Assembly: GCA_016931575.1 (NCBI GenBank)
Contig: JAFGEO010000075.1
Location: 1-46,915 of the forward strand
DNA: 46,915 nucleotides
Reading direction: 5' to 3'
Source of the DNA: Bacteroidales bacterium
GTDB taxonomy: Bacteria; Bacteroidota; Bacteroidia; Bacteroidales; UBA10428
This document shows positions 33,291 through 43,330 of this stretch, piece by piece. Under the pieces are notes generated by a model, which was given only the letters and a program-made list of their open reading frames with translations, had not been told where the DNA came from and made no database searches. A program made the position numbers and the translations under genes. Each line of letters starts with the position of its first letter. Within the stretch, counting starts at the first letter, position 1.

Positions 33291-34001
33291 TTATTTAAGG
33301 CCAAAGCTAAGCGAAATACCATAACTTAAGCCCTGTGGGTTATTAACAAGTGTGGGAGTGCTTAAGATCCGGGGGGATATTTTCAGGGTCAGGTCCGGGC
33401 TGATGTCATATTCCTTGAAGTAGGCATCTGTCATGGCATCGATCATATTAAGCAGATAAAGGGCACTCATACCGATGATAAAATAATTTTTTAATTCAGC
33501 TGCCTGATCCCGTCGATTTTCAAGGTTTGTTGTCTCCTCACCCAGGAGTTTTGCCATCTCGTATTCTTTCCGATAGTAGTAGTAATAATCGTTGTACATA
33601 TCATAGAAGTAGTAGAGGCCATAGCCCGCAGCATAAATAATGGGTATTTTCCAGGGCCGGCCAACGTAAGCCTGCCCCAGTCCCGGGAGGACAGCCGAGA
33701 GTATGGCTGCGCGCTGGGGACTGATTTCCCTGTTTTTTCGGAGGTCTTTACGTATGGCTCTGCGAATAGCGGCAGAGTCAATGGTCAGCATGAGGCTGTC
33801 TGCATAGCTGGTAGAGCTGAATGTGGTCTTAATATGGGAAACGGAAGTTATTGTGTCACTGGTTAAAACAGGGTTGTTGCCGGCAACCCAATGGGAAAGA
33901 CTGTCCTGAGCGCATAAGCGGAGGGAGCAGGCAGAAACTAAAAAAAACAAAGCACCCAGGAGGATGCTTTTTTGAGAGATACTATTTTTACTCCTTTTCA
34001 A
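33291..34001 (-). CDS. DUF5683 membrane protein
   Basis: A 236-residue protein with an N-terminal hydrophobic segment (LLGALFFLVSACSLRLCAQ), a signal peptide or lipoprotein signal. The DUF5683 core is AILSAVLPGLGQAYVGRPWK, IPIIYAAGYGLYYFYDMY, DYYYYYRKEYEMAK and LKNYFIIGMSALYLLNMIDA. Function unknown. Members commonly lie next to parB in Bacteroidota, and that holds here: it starts 12 bases after the ParB stop and is followed after 8 bases by the lytic transglycosylase. It shares the PGxGQ-type segment with the protein at 7810-8742. Confidence 0.85.
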   Translation of the reverse strand: MKRSKNSISQKSILLGALFFLVSACSLRLCAQDSLSHWVAGNNPVLTSDTITSVSHIKTTFSSTSYADSLMLTIDSAAIRRAIRKDLRKNREISPQRAAILSAVLPGLGQAYVGRPWKIPIIYAAGYGLYYFYDMYNDYYYYYRKEYEMAKLLGEETTNLENRRDQAAELKNYFIIGMSALYLLNMIDAMTDAYFKEYDISPDLTLKISPRILSTPTLVNNPQGLSYGISLSFGLK

Positions 34002-34013
34002 AATACCTTAATT

Positions 34014-34901
34014 TCAGGTGTTAAGCTTGTCAAAAATAGCTATTATTCTTTCCAGATCCTCATCTGTACTGAAGGGGATAACGATTTTACCACTACCATT
34101 ATTACTTCTTTTGAAGTCGATGTTTGCACTGAAAAAACTTTTCAGATGGGTTTTCAGGGCTTCATAATCGCGGGGTGGAGGGGTAGGCTCATATTTCTCG
34201 TCAGCAGGTTTTTCTTCATTAAGTTTCCTGACAAGTTCTTCTGCTTTGCGTACCGAAAGCTCTTTATCGATGATCTGGTTGTACACCCGTAACTGGGTTT
34301 TTGGGTCACCGATATTGATCAGGGAACGGGCATGTCCCATGGATACTACCTGGTCTTTAATGCCGAGCTGGATCTCTGCAGGTAATTTCAGTAGCCGCAG
34401 GTAGTTGGATATGGTTGCCCTTTTCTTTCCTACGCGTTGGCTTAGTAATTCCTGAGTCAGTGAACATTCATCGATCAGCCGTTGATAGCTGATGGCGATC
34501 TCGATGGCATCAAGGTCTTCACGTTGGATATTTTCCACCAGTGCCATTTCAAGCATATTCTGATCTTCAGCATGCCTGATGTAGGCAGGTATTTTCTTCA
34601 GACTGGCGATTTTGGAAGCCCTCAGGCGCCTTTCACCTGAAATGAGCTGGTATTGGCCTTTAGCGATTTCCCTTACGGTAATGGGTTGGATGATGCCAAT
34701 TTCGCGGATAGAACTGGCGAGTTCATTCAGGGATTCCTCATCAAAAATGGTTCTGGGCTGATAGGGGTTCGCCTGAATTGTATCGATATCGATTTCTGCA
34801 ACTCCACTGAGTCTCTCGGAGTTATTCTGGATCTCACGATCTGATTCGTTTGATTCAATAAGTGCTCCAAGTCCTCTGCCGAGCGCGTTCTTCTTAGCCA
34901 T
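34014..34901 (-). CDS. parB: Chromosome partitioning protein ParB
   Basis: A 295-residue DNA-binding CTP-dependent clamp that loads at parS sites and spreads. Start MAKKNALGRGLGALIESN is the canonical N-terminus. ParB/Sulfiredoxin fold: IQANPYQPRTIFDEESLNEL, SIREIGIIQPITVREI, YQLISGERRLRASKIASL (GERR C-motif for CTP). HTH region: LVENIQREDLDAIEIAISYQ, SQRVGKKRATISNYLRLLKL, GHARSLINI. A linker and C-terminal dimer domain follow. It lies 21 bases after parA. I found no parS-like palindrome in the spacer upstream. Confidence 0.97.
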   Translation of the reverse strand: MAKKNALGRGLGALIESNESDREIQNNSERLSGVAEIDIDTIQANPYQPRTIFDEESLNELASSIREIGIIQPITVREIAKGQYQLISGERRLRASKIASLKKIPAYIRHAEDQNMLEMALVENIQREDLDAIEIAISYQRLIDECSLTQELLSQRVGKKRATISNYLRLLKLPAEIQLGIKDQVVSMGHARSLINIGDPKTQLRVYNQIIDKELSVRKAEELVRKLNEEKPADEKYEPTPPPRDYEALKTHLKSFFSANIDFKRSNNGSGKIVIPFSTDEDLERIIAIFDKLNT

Positions 34902-34922
34902 GTTCTCTACAGTCTTTATCTG

Positions 34923-35699
34923 TTATACTTCAACTTCTTCATTTTTCGTTACCAGTTCTCTGGCTAGGTTCAGGTAATTTATCGCACCTTTTGATTCAGC
35001 ATCATACAAAACGACAGGCTTTCCAAAACTTGGGGCCTCACTAAGTTTGATATTCCTCTGGATCAGCGTATCGAACACCATTTGCTGGAAATGTTTCCTG
35101 ACTTCTTCCACGACCTGATTTGAGAGTCTCAGGCGTGAATCGTACATTGTCAGGATGAATCCTTCGATTTCCAGGTTCGGGTTGAGACGTCCCTGAATGA
35201 TCTTAATGGTATTCAGTAGTTTGCCCAATCCCTCAAGTGCAAAGTATTCGCACTGAACAGGAATCATAACTGAATCGGCTGCAGAAAGTGAATTCACCGT
35301 GATCAGCCCCAGGGATGGCGAACAATCAATTAAAATATAGTCATAACGATCCTTCACGGGCTCAATAACCCGCTTCAGCATATGCTCGCGGTCATCCATA
35401 TTCAGCATCTCAATTTCGGCACCGACCAGATCAATATGGGAAGGAATGATATCCATCCCTTCGATTTCCGATTTGATAATAGCATCAGAGGCGTCGAGTC
35501 CTTCGATCAGGCATTCATAGATGCTCTTCTCGACAGACCGCACTTCCAGACCGATTCCGGAGGTTGCATTTGCCTGAGGATCAGCATCCACAATAAGGAC
35601 CTTCTTTTCCAGTACAGCAAGGCTGGCTGCCAGATTAATAGCTGTCGTGGTCTTACCAACACCACCTTTTTGATTTGCAAGAGCAATGATTTTTCCCAT
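34923..35699 (-). CDS. parA: Chromosome partitioning ATPase ParA
   Basis: A 258-residue Walker-type ATPase that moves ParB-parS complexes over the nucleoid. Deviant Walker A KGGVGKTTTAINLA at residues about 10-23, Walker A' VDADPQANATSGIG, and Walker B YDYILIDCSPSLGLITV. Residues EKSIYECLIEGLDASDAI and SVMIPVQCEYFALEGLGKL are typical of the chromosomal Soj type, and the protein lacks the N-terminal HTH of plasmid ParA. First gene of the minus-strand run that includes parB and the envelope genes. Confidence 0.97.
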   Translation of the reverse strand: MGKIIALANQKGGVGKTTTAINLAASLAVLEKKVLIVDADPQANATSGIGLEVRSVEKSIYECLIEGLDASDAIIKSEIEGMDIIPSHIDLVGAEIEMLNMDDREHMLKRVIEPVKDRYDYILIDCSPSLGLITVNSLSAADSVMIPVQCEYFALEGLGKLLNTIKIIQGRLNPNLEIEGFILTMYDSRLRLSNQVVEEVRKHFQQMVFDTLIQRNIKLSEAPSFGKPVVLYDAESKGAINYLNLARELVTKNEEVEV

Positions 35700-35833
35700 T
35701 CGGTGTCCTTATTAAATAGTGATTAGCGAATACAAGTATAGGATATTTTTTTCTATTGTTGCCCCAAAAATAGCACTAATAAGTTCGATCGAAATTCAAC
35801 CAGTTTTTCTTTTGTGAACATTTTATTTCCACG

Positions 35834-35853
35834 TTATAAACAAGTTATCAACA
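35834..35853. other. Two DnaA-box-like motifs in the AT-rich spacer upstream of parA
   Basis: TTATAAACA (35834-35842) and TTATCAACA (35845-35853) differ from the DnaA box TTATCCACA at two and one positions and are two bases apart. The spacer 35700-35942 is AT-rich. Two weak boxes are not enough to call an origin. Confidence 0.25.
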
Positions 35854-35942
35854 AAACAAAATAACTTACAGCAGACTAGATTTTTAGGCAGGGGATTTTT
35901 AAAATCTGCCGGGCATTTGGAGAAACGGATCAGGCAACAATA

Positions 35943-37058
35943 TTATTTTGCAGCATGTTCAATGATCCTGATCTCATAAGCAATCGGCCAGTATTTTCCG
36001 GTGACAAAAAAGCTGTCATTATCGGGATTGTAAGCAATTCCGTTTAGAACATGGTCCCCGTCCTCAGGCAAATTCTTTGGGAAGAGTCCGCTTAAATCAA
36101 CTCTGCCAAGAACTGCTCCGGTTTGGATATCGATTTTTATGATCACGGGATTGTAGAGAATATTTGCCCACACAGCACCATTTCTGTACTCCAGTTCATT
36201 CAGGTTTCGTACCAGCTGTTGATTATTGGCAACAAACAGTTGCCTTTTTTCGACGAATCCGTCCGGATCGTAGAAATACAACCGGGCGGAGCCATCGCTC
36301 AGTATCAGGTCTTTCCCATCGGTTGTAAGGCCCCAGCCCTCGTTAGTGGTCAGCTTAAATTCAGATTCCAGTTCAAAAGTTTCAAGATTGTATACAAACC
36401 CCTTTTTACTGAGCCAGGTCAGTTGATAGATCTTATTTCCGATACTGGTCAGGCCCTCTCCGAAATACTGTGCATCCAGCCGGTGTTCCATCAGAACCTT
36501 TCCTGAAGCAGGATCGGTTTTTATTAGCCGGGAGTGTCCTTTTTGACCGGTACTTTCATAAAGATAGGCATCCAGGTAAAAATATCCCTGAGTGTAATCC
36601 TTTTCGTCATGCGGGATGGTTCGGAGTACTTTATAAGGGTATGCCTGCGGTTCCTTTGCAGCAAAAATCCTGAGTTCGGTGCTAAGATTCTGGACCTTTC
36701 CGTCAGGGTAATGGATGCGAATCCTGTAATTCTTTAATCCTACTTCCCGGGTGAGCTCATCCGTAGTGAAAACAGCGGTTTTTTCAGAAAGCAGGAGTTC
36801 TCCGTTACAATAGACCAGGACTGAATCAACCGCGATGCTGTCTTTGGAGGAGAAACTGAAGGTTACCGGACTTCCCAGATCCACTCTGGACTTGTTCCCC
36901 GGAGAATCCAGCGTAAAAACCTTTTTTGTTTTTTCTGTTTTGGCATCCTTCGGAGTATTACCCGGTTTATCAGAATCACAGGAATTAGTGGAACCGATAA
37001 TGGACAGATAAACAGTCAGGAGAATCAGGTTATGCGCTGCGAATCTGAAGACTTTCAT
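35943..37058 (-). CDS. Glutaminyl-peptide cyclotransferase (glutamine cyclotransferase family)
   Basis: A 371-residue protein. The N-terminus has a signal sequence ending in STNSCDSD, a plausible lipobox, so it is likely a lipoprotein. Residues about 50-125 are an Ig-like domain. Residues about 130-371 are the five-bladed propeller of the plant-type glutamine cyclotransferase family: HDEKDYTQGYFYLDAYLYES, QYFGEGLTSIGNKIYQLTW, NEGWGLTTDGKDLILSDGS, LNELEYRNGAVWANI and VLNGIAYNPDNDSFFVTGKY WP. The enzyme cyclises N-terminal Gln to pyroglutamate, and many Bacteroidota exported proteins carry that end. It starts on the last base of the upstream HAD gene's stop codon. Confidence 0.92.
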   Translation of the reverse strand: MKVFRFAAHNLILLTVYLSIIGSTNSCDSDKPGNTPKDAKTEKTKKVFTLDSPGNKSRVDLGSPVTFSFSSKDSIAVDSVLVYCNGELLLSEKTAVFTTDELTREVGLKNYRIRIHYPDGKVQNLSTELRIFAAKEPQAYPYKVLRTIPHDEKDYTQGYFYLDAYLYESTGQKGHSRLIKTDPASGKVLMEHRLDAQYFGEGLTSIGNKIYQLTWLSKKGFVYNLETFELESEFKLTTNEGWGLTTDGKDLILSDGSARLYFYDPDGFVEKRQLFVANNQQLVRNLNELEYRNGAVWANILYNPVIIKIDIQTGAVLGRVDLSGLFPKNLPEDGDHVLNGIAYNPDNDSFFVTGKYWPIAYEIRIIEHAAK

Positions 37059-37486
37059 TATTTAAAAAACTTCTTAAGACGGCTACCTACAGAAAAGTTA
37101 CCTTTTGAGGAAAGGTTTGAAAATTCGCTATACTCAGAATCCAGAGAGTCAGGATTTATCATCTGCCATATCTCACTCCAGCCGGGAAATCCCCCGACAT
37201 TTCTGTCATCGATAAAAAGGTCAACATCAAGCTTGCGGCTGGCATGTTCGGGATCAAATTCTTCTTCCGGGTAGCTTTTGTTTACGGCGTAGAATTCAAT
37301 ACCTCTTTTTTTGCAGTATTCGACGGCTTCATCAAGTTCCTTTCCATGCCTGAAAGTCCATAATATCAGCTGGTGTCCTAATTTCTGAAGTTGTAGAAGA
37401 GTTTGGAATGCAAATAATTTCTCTTCACCGATTTGAGGATAACGATGCTCTACAATGGTACCATCGAAGTCGACTGCAATTTTCAT
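37058..37486 (-). CDS. Small HAD-superfamily hydrolase (BT0820-like)
   Basis: A 142-residue protein. Motif I is MKIAVDFDGTIVEHRYPQIG, motif II is LILWTFRHGKELDEA and motif IV is VDLFIDDRNVGG, in the order and compact size of the BT0820-like HAD family. There is no cap domain. Start taken at 37486, since the longer frame adds a non-conserved stretch. Its stop overlaps the start of the glutaminyl cyclotransferase gene by one base (TAATG), so the two are translationally coupled though functionally unrelated as far as can be seen. Confidence 0.87.
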   Translation of the reverse strand: MKIAVDFDGTIVEHRYPQIGEEKLFAFQTLLQLQKLGHQLILWTFRHGKELDEAVEYCKKRGIEFYAVNKSYPEEEFDPEHASRKLDVDLFIDDRNVGGFPGWSEIWQMINPDSLDSEYSEFSNLSSKGNFSVGSRLKKFFK

Positions 37487-37635
37487 AATTAGTTGGTCTC
37501 TTTTTGGCAAAAATAAGAATATTTTCATGAAAGTGTCAGCCGGCCTATTTATTTGATAAATAATTTAGTCGGATGCAATAAGTGAATCTACGGGTCGTTT
37601 CAATTCAATATTTTTATACTTTTATTTTTTTTAAT

Positions 37636-38400
37636 ATGACTATGAACAGAATCAGGTTTATTTTTCCAAATCTCATAACCCTTTTTAACCTTTTATTTGG
37701 CTGCGTTGCTATTATTGTAGTCTTCAGGGGAGAAAGGGGATTTGATCAGTTCAGTGCTGCCTGGCTGATAGTTATTGCGGCAATATGTGATGTTTTTGAT
37801 GGTCTGGTAGCCAGGGCGCTCGATGCGCGATCGGAATTTGGGAAAGAGCTGGATTCCCTTGCTGACCTGGTGAGTTTTGGTGTTGCTCCCGCAATGATCT
37901 TGTTTAATTGGTTACTTATGACCATGGAGGATCCGGAAAACTTCACATTGCTCTCAGCAGGCAGCAGGGAGATCATGATATTGACCATCCCGCTGCTGTA
38001 TGTTGCAGCCAATGCAATACGACTGGCCAGATTCAACGTCAGGCAGTCTGCTTCCAAGGGCTTTACAGGGCTTCCTGTACCCGCCGCCGCTATCATAGTA
38101 TGTTCATTTTGGCTGATTCTTGGATCGGGAGATTTCGGAAGCATGATGCATAGCCAGTTATTTGTAATATTACTTAGTCTCGGGCTAAGTGCATTAATGG
38201 TATCCAATATCAGTATGCTGAGCCTGAAACTATCCGGCGTCAGCTTCAGAGAAAATATTTTTCCCTACACCCTGATCATAGTGGGGGGGATCCTGATTAT
38301 CCTGTTTTGGGTAAAAGGAATCATCCTGGCGATGGGATTTTATCTGGGGCTTTCCCTGACCCGTTACCTGGTTCTGTTATTCAAAAATTCCCGGAGATAG
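37636..38400 (+). CDS. pssA: CDP-diacylglycerol-serine O-phosphatidyltransferase
   Basis: A 254-residue inner-membrane enzyme making phosphatidylserine from CDP-diacylglycerol and serine, the first step to phosphatidylethanolamine. The CDP-alcohol phosphatidyltransferase signature D-G-x2-A-R-x8-G-x3-D-x3-D is complete in FDGLVARALDARSEFGKELD and SLAD. Eight or so hydrophobic segments. Start taken at 37636 (MTMNRIRFIFPNLITLFNLL); an ATG 54 bases upstream would add a poorly conserved stretch. No terminator was seen after it, and the ribosomal operon follows after about 290 bases with its own promoter. Confidence 0.93.
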   Translation: MTMNRIRFIFPNLITLFNLLFGCVAIIVVFRGERGFDQFSAAWLIVIAAICDVFDGLVARALDARSEFGKELDSLADLVSFGVAPAMILFNWLLMTMEDPENFTLLSAGSREIMILTIPLLYVAANAIRLARFNVRQSASKGFTGLPVPAAAIIVCSFWLILGSGDFGSMMHSQLFVILLSLGLSALMVSNISMLSLKLSGVSFRENIFPYTLIIVGGILIILFWVKGIILAMGFYLGLSLTRYLVLLFKNSRR

Positions 38401-38693
38401 GGGTGGTTTTAGTTATTTCTGGAATAAAATATTCGATAAACAGGGAAGCTATACTCTATAGAGGTGAATTTCTGCCCGGCTTTTATCTCGCTTTAATGCT
38501 ACTTAAAAAAGACTGACCCGAACCTTCCATAAGAATCTTTGACAGCTCCCTGCCTTGTCCTGATCCCGGTCATTTCCCCGGATATGATTTTTTTCTCAGT
38601 AAATCGAATTTATTTTATCAATATGTTGCTTTTGATAAAAAAACCTCTACCTTTGCAAGCCGAATTTTAAGAAAAGTATATAAAAAAGTTTGT
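38401..38693. other. Leader and promoter region of the str operon
   Basis: About 290 bases without a gene. Apart from the promoter listed separately, no repeat or terminator is convincing. The last 40 bases are the leader of the rpsL transcript. Confidence 0.5.
38626..38655 (+). promoter_or_regulatory. Bacteroidota-type promoter of the str-S10 operon
   Basis: TTG at 38626-38628 and TACCTTTG at 38648-38655, spacing 19, fit the TTG/TAnnTTTG pattern exactly. The -7 box lies 38 bases before the rpsL start. Confidence 0.7.
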
Positions 38694-39068
38694 ATGCCAA
38701 CTATACAGCAATTAGTTAGAAAAGGAAGAAACAAGATCGTGGAGAAGAGTAAAGCACCTGCATTAGATGCTTGTCCGCAGCGACGTGGAATATGTGTTCG
38801 CGTTTACACCACTACTCCTAAGAAACCAAATTCAGCCATGCGTAAAGTGGCCAGGGTTAGGTTAACAAACGGGAAAGAAGTGAACGCTTATATCCCTGGA
38901 GAAGGACACAACCTGCAGGAACACTCTGTTGTACTGATTCGTGGTGGCAGGGTTAAAGATCTGCCTGGTGTAAGGTATCACCTTGTTAGGGGAGCACTTG
39001 ATACTGCCGGTGTTGATGGCAGAACCCAGAGACGTTCCAAGTACGGAGCTAAAATGCCTAAGAAATAA
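38694..39068 (+). CDS. rpsL: 30S ribosomal protein S12
   Basis: A 124-residue protein at the decoding centre. The universally conserved segments [38 protein letters not shown] and [13 protein letters not shown] are present. The Lys in TTPKKPNS, the common streptomycin-resistance site, has the sensitive residue. First gene of the operon, with its own promoter; rpsG follows after 21 bases. Confidence 0.98.
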   Translation: MPTIQQLVRKGRNKIVEKSKAPALDACPQRRGICVRVYTTTPKKPNSAMRKVARVRLTNGKEVNAYIPGEGHNLQEHSVVLIRGGRVKDLPGVRYHLVRGALDTAGVDGRTQRRSKYGAKMPKK

Positions 39069-39089
39069 TATAATATTGTTGAGTGAGCA

Positions 39090-39566
39090 ATGAGAAAAGC
39101 GAGACCAAAAAAGAGAGTATTATTACCGGATCCTAAATATAAAGATCCCCTGGTAACCCAGTTTGTTAATAATATGATGCTGGATGGTAAGAAAAGTACT
39201 GCCTACAGAATTTTCTATGATGCACTGGAAATTGTCGAGAAGAAGGGGAAAGATGTGGAAGTCACACCGCTCGACGTATGGAAAAAGGCTTTGGAAAATA
39301 TTACCCCTCAGGTTGAGGTAAAGAGCCGCAGGGTAGGTGGAGCAACCTTTCAGGTGCCTACTGAACTTCGTTCTGACCGCAAAGTTTCTGTTAGCATGAA
39401 GAACCTGATTCTTTTTTCCAGAAAAAGAGGGGGCCACTCAATGAGTGAAAAACTTGCAGCTGAGATTCTTGCAGCATTCAATGAAGAAGGAGGAGCTTAC
39501 AAGAAGAAAGAAGATACGCACAGAATGGCTGAAGCAAACAAGGCGTTTGCACATTTCAGATTCTAA
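39090..39566 (+). CDS. rpsG: 30S ribosomal protein S7
   Basis: A 158-residue protein that nucleates assembly of the 30S head. [59 protein letters not shown] and [10 protein letters not shown] are family hallmarks, and full length. In proteobacteria S7 can repress the str operon; no such site can be shown here. Confidence 0.98.
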   Translation: MRKARPKKRVLLPDPKYKDPLVTQFVNNMMLDGKKSTAYRIFYDALEIVEKKGKDVEVTPLDVWKKALENITPQVEVKSRRVGGATFQVPTELRSDRKVSVSMKNLILFSRKRGGHSMSEKLAAEILAAFNEEGGAYKKKEDTHRMAEANKAFAHFRF

Positions 39567-39620
39567 AGCGTTTTTTGACATTTTGGGAATTAATATAGTT
39601 GCTAGCTGATAATTAGTAAA

Positions 39621-41729
39621 ATGAATTCGAACCTTAATTATACAAGGAACATAGGCATTATGGCCCATATCGATGCGGGCAAGACTACAACCACGGAGAG
39701 AATCCTCTTCTACACTGGTCTTACCCATCGAATAGGAGAAGTGCATGACGGTGCGGCCACAATGGACTGGATGGTGCAGGAGCAGGAGAGAGGTATAACG
39801 ATTACATCAGCTGCTACAACCTGTTTTTGGAAATACAACAATCAGGATTATAAGATTAACATTATTGATACACCGGGTCACGTTGACTTTACAGTTGAAG
39901 TTGAACGTTCACTCCGGGTACTGGACGGCGCCGTAGCTGTATTTTGTGCAGTGGGTGGTGTTGAGCCTCAGTCTGAAACCGTATGGCGCCAGGCTGACAA
40001 GTATGGAGTACCCCGTTTGGCGTTTATCAACAAGATGGACCGTACCGGTGCTGATTTTTTTGGAGTGGTATCGCAGATGCAGGAAAGGCTCGGTGCAAAT
40101 CCTGTTCCGATGCAACTGCCGATTGGCTCCGAAGATAATTTTTCAGGGATTGTTGACCTGATTGAGCGTCGTGCAATTGTTTGGAAAGAAGACGCTACCA
40201 TGGGCATGAAGTATGAATATACTGAAATTCCCGAGGACATGATTGACACCGTGGAAGAGTGGCGTGAAAAACTTATTGAGGCTGTTTGCGAAACCGACGA
40301 TGATCTTCTTGAGAGATTCTTTGATGACCGTGATTCAATCACCGTTGAGGAGTTCATGGAAGTGACCCGCAAGGCTGTTATAAACAGGACTATTGTTCCG
40401 GTACTCTGCGGTTCTGCCTTTAAGAATAAAGGTGTTCAGCGATTGCTCGATGCCATCTGCACCCTGCTTCCGAGCCCTGTTGACATTGGATCTGTTAAAG
40501 GAATCAATCCCAAGAATGATGAAGAGATTAGCAGGGAACCAGAAGCTTCTCAACCCCTTTCTGCTCTCGCATTCAAAATTGCCACAGATCCTTTCGTTGG
40601 GCGCCTGGTATTTATCCGCGTCTACTCAGGAACCCTGAATGCAGGGGATACTGTTTTCAATCCGCGTACCGGAAAGAAAGAACGCATCAACCGCCTGTAT
40701 CAGATGCATGCGAACAAACAAAATCCGAAAGATAAGATTGAAGCTGGGGATATCTGTGCGGGAGTGGGATTCAAAGATCTTATCACCGGGGATACCCTGT
40801 GCGATATAAAACATCCGATTTCTCTGGAAACTATGACTTTCCCGGATCCCGTAATCGGAATCGCCATCGAACCTAAAACTCAGGCTGACATTGACAAGCT
40901 GGGCACTGCCCTTAACAAGCTTGCAGAAGAGGACCCAACTTTCAAAGTGAAAGTGGATGAGGATTCTGGTCAGACTATAATCAATGGCATGGGCGAGCTT
41001 CACCTTGAGATTTTGATTGACAGGCTGAAGAGGGAGTTCAAGATCGATTGCAATATTGGTCAACCCCAGGTGGCATATAAAGAAGCTATTACGACCAGTG
41101 TTGAACACCGTGAGGTATTCAAGAAACAAACCGGTGGTCGTGGTAAGTTTGCTGATATCCAGATCGAGCTTTCACCAGTTGATGAAGGTGAAACCGGTCT
41201 CCAGTTCGTGGATCAGATTAAGGGAGGTAATATCCCAAGGGAATATATTCCATCCATTGAGAAAGGTTTCCGTGAAGCCATGCGCAACGGAGTACTTGCT
41301 GGTTACCCGCTTGACAGTCTTAAAGTTGTGCTGAAAGATGGTTCTTACCACGCGGTCGATTCTGACCAGCTGTCTTTCGAAATCTGTGCAAAACAAGCAT
41401 TCAGACACGGTTTACGGAAAGTAAAATCAGTACTTCTCGAACCCATTATGTCAGCTGAAGTTGTTACCCCGGAAGAATACATGGGAGATGTCATAGCCGA
41501 TTTTAACCGTCGTCGTGGGATGGTGGAAGGAATGGAAACCAAATCAAATTCAAGGGTTATTAAGGCAAAAGTACCGCTGGCAGAAAAATTTGGATATGTA
41601 ACTGTACTGAGGACACTGACATCCGGACGTGCAACATCAACCATGGAGTTCTCCCATTACGATGAAGTACCCGAAAATATTGCCAAAGAGATTATAGAAA
41701 AAATTAAAGGATCAAAAGCAGAAGTATAA
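39621..41729 (+). CDS. fusA: Translation elongation factor G
   Basis: A 702-residue GTPase that drives translocation. G1 [13 protein letters not shown], switch region [15 protein letters not shown]3 DTPGHVDF and G4 NKMDRTGAD are intact; domain IV-V segments ([31 protein letters not shown]) follow. The plasmid-like duplicates of fusA in this phylum are often more diverged; this copy sits in the operon and looks canonical. It is followed after 18 bases by rpsJ with no tuf gene in between. Confidence 0.98.
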   Translation: MNSNLNYTRNIGIMAHIDAGKTTTTERILFYTGLTHRIGEVHDGAATMDWMVQEQERGITITSAATTCFWKYNNQDYKINIIDTPGHVDFTVEVERSLRVLDGAVAVFCAVGGVEPQSETVWRQADKYGVPRLAFINKMDRTGADFFGVVSQMQERLGANPVPMQLPIGSEDNFSGIVDLIERRAIVWKEDATMGMKYEYTEIPEDMIDTVEEWREKLIEAVCETDDDLLERFFDDRDSITVEEFMEVTRKAVINRTIVPVLCGSAFKNKGVQRLLDAICTLLPSPVDIGSVKGINPKNDEEISREPEASQPLSALAFKIATDPFVGRLVFIRVYSGTLNAGDTVFNPRTGKKERINRLYQMHANKQNPKDKIEAGDICAGVGFKDLITGDTLCDIKHPISLETMTFPDPVIGIAIEPKTQADIDKLGTALNKLAEEDPTFKVKVDEDSGQTIINGMGELHLEILIDRLKREFKIDCNIGQPQVAYKEAITTSVEHREVFKKQTGGRGKFADIQIELSPVDEGETGLQFVDQIKGGNIPREYIPSIEKGFREAMRNGVLAGYPLDSLKVVLKDGSYHAVDSDQLSFEICAKQAFRHGLRKVKSVLLEPIMSAEVVTPEEYMGDVIADFNRRRGMVEGMETKSNSRVIKAKVPLAEKFGYVTVLRTLTSGRATSTMEFSHYDEVPENIAKEIIEKIKGSKAEV

Positions 41730-41747
41730 TTTATATAGTGGATCAGA

Positions 41748-42053
41748 ATGAGTCAGAAAATTAGAATAAAACTAAAATCTTACGATCATAACCTCGTTGA
41801 TAAGTCAGCTGAGAAAATCGTAAAGACAGTAAAGTCCACAGGTGCTGTGGTAAGTGGTCCTATCCCGCTGCCAACGAATAAGAGGATCTTCACTGTTCTG
41901 CGTTCACCTTTTGTGAATAAGAAATCAAGGGAACAATTTCAACTCTCTTCTTTCAAACGACTCCTGGACATCTATAGTTCAACACCAAAAACTATCGATG
42001 CATTGATGAAGCTTGAATTGCCCAGTGGGGTTGAGGTTGAAATAAAAGTATAA
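41748..42053 (+). CDS. rpsJ: 30S ribosomal protein S10
   Basis: A 101-residue protein. [54 protein letters not shown] and SGVEVEIKV are typical. In other phyla it begins a separate S10 operon; here it is 18 bases behind fusA, so transcription probably runs through. Confidence 0.98.
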   Translation: MSQKIRIKLKSYDHNLVDKSAEKIVKTVKSTGAVVSGPIPLPTNKRIFTVLRSPFVNKKSREQFQLSSFKRLLDIYSSTPKTIDALMKLELPSGVEVEIKV

Positions 42054-42073
42054 TTGCTTAAAACAGTAAAGCG

Positions 42074-42691
42074 ATGCCAGGATTAATAGGAAAAAAAGTT
42101 GGAATGACTTCCGTTTTTGATGAAAACGGTAACAATATACCATGTACAGTTCTTGAGGTTGGCCCTTGTGTAGTTACACAGATCAAGAAACTCGAAACTG
42201 ATGGATATAACGCTGTTCAGCTTGCTTACGAAGAGAAGAAAGAAAAGCACACAACCAAGGCAATGATCGGACACTTCAAAAAGGCTAATACCACGCCCAA
42301 GAAGAAAACGATTGAACTTAAGGGATTTGTTAAGGACTGGAAAGCCGGTGATGTTATTACGGTGGATTATTTCCAGGGAGACATCTGGCTTGATGTTAAA
42401 GCAGATTCAAAAGGTAAAGGTTTTCAGGGTGTTGTAAAACGTCATGGTTTTGGTGGAGTGAACGATGCTACACACGGTCAGCATAACCGTGGCCGTGCAC
42501 CCGGATCAATCGGTGCATCTTCTCACCCTTCACGTGTATTCAAAGGTATGAGAATGGCCGGCCGTATGGGAGGTAAAACCGTGAAAGTACTTAACCTCAA
42601 GGTAGTGAAAATTCTGCCTGAGCAAAATATCTTAATGCTAAAAGGATCAGTTCCGGGATCCAATGGTTCTTATGTAATAATTGAGAAATAA
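42074..42691 (+). CDS. rplC: 50S ribosomal protein L3
   Basis: A 205-residue protein near the peptidyl transferase centre. Markers: [57 protein letters not shown]. The stop codon shares one base with the rplD start. Confidence 0.98.
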   Translation: MPGLIGKKVGMTSVFDENGNNIPCTVLEVGPCVVTQIKKLETDGYNAVQLAYEEKKEKHTTKAMIGHFKKANTTPKKKTIELKGFVKDWKAGDVITVDYFQGDIWLDVKADSKGKGFQGVVKRHGFGGVNDATHGQHNRGRAPGSIGASSHPSRVFKGMRMAGRMGGKTVKVLNLKVVKILPEQNILMLKGSVPGSNGSYVIIEK

Positions 42692-43314
42692 TGGAAGTAG
42701 CGATTTTAAATATTGCAGGAGAGGACACCGGTAAAAAGGTAAAACTTAGTGAGTCAATCTTTGGTATAGCGCCTAATGACCATGCAATTTATCTGGACAT
42801 TAAACAATACCAGGCAAATCAGCGTCAGGGAACACACAAATCCAAGGAAAGAGGAGAAATAGCCGGTAGTACCCGCAAAATTAAAAGGCAAAAAGGAACA
42901 GGAACAGCTCGTGCTGGAAGTATTAAATCTCCCGTTTTTCGCGGAGGTGGAAGAATATTTGGTCCTCGCCCGAGAAGTTATAGTTTTAAGCTGAACAAAA
43001 AGGTTAAACAGTTGGCCCGGTACTCAGCATTGAGCTATAAAGCACAAAATCAGGCAATTAGTATTATTGAAGATTTTAATTTCGAAAGTCCGAAGACAAA
43101 AGAATTCATTAATATTCTTAACAGCTTGAAAATTAGTGATAAGAAATCTATTCTGGTACTCAACGAGCCAAATAAGAATATCTTTTTGTCCTCACGTAAC
43201 CTTCAGAAAAGCAAGGTTGTAACGGTATCAGAATTAAGCACTTACGATATAATAAATGCCTCAAGTGTAGTTTTTATTGAGAGTTCGATCAATAACCTGC
43301 AAAAAGAGGACTAA
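42691..43314 (+). CDS. rplD: 50S ribosomal protein L4
   Basis: A 207-residue protein lining the exit tunnel. Markers: [40 protein letters not shown] and [19 protein letters not shown]; the C-terminal part is Ser/Asn-rich. It starts on the last base of rplC (TAATG), so the two are coupled. L4 autorepression of this operon is known in enterobacteria but not evident here. Confidence 0.97.
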   Translation: MEVAILNIAGEDTGKKVKLSESIFGIAPNDHAIYLDIKQYQANQRQGTHKSKERGEIAGSTRKIKRQKGTGTARAGSIKSPVFRGGGRIFGPRPRSYSFKLNKKVKQLARYSALSYKAQNQAISIIEDFNFESPKTKEFINILNSLKISDKKSILVLNEPNKNIFLSSRNLQKSKVVTVSELSTYDIINASSVVFIESSINNLQKED

Positions 43315-43330
43315 CAGAAAGTAGCTGACG

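Noticed and set aside
35700-35942. parS site near parAB
   Set aside because: No 14-16 base palindrome of the TGTTCCACGTGGAACA or TGTTTCACGTGAAACA type was seen in this spacer.
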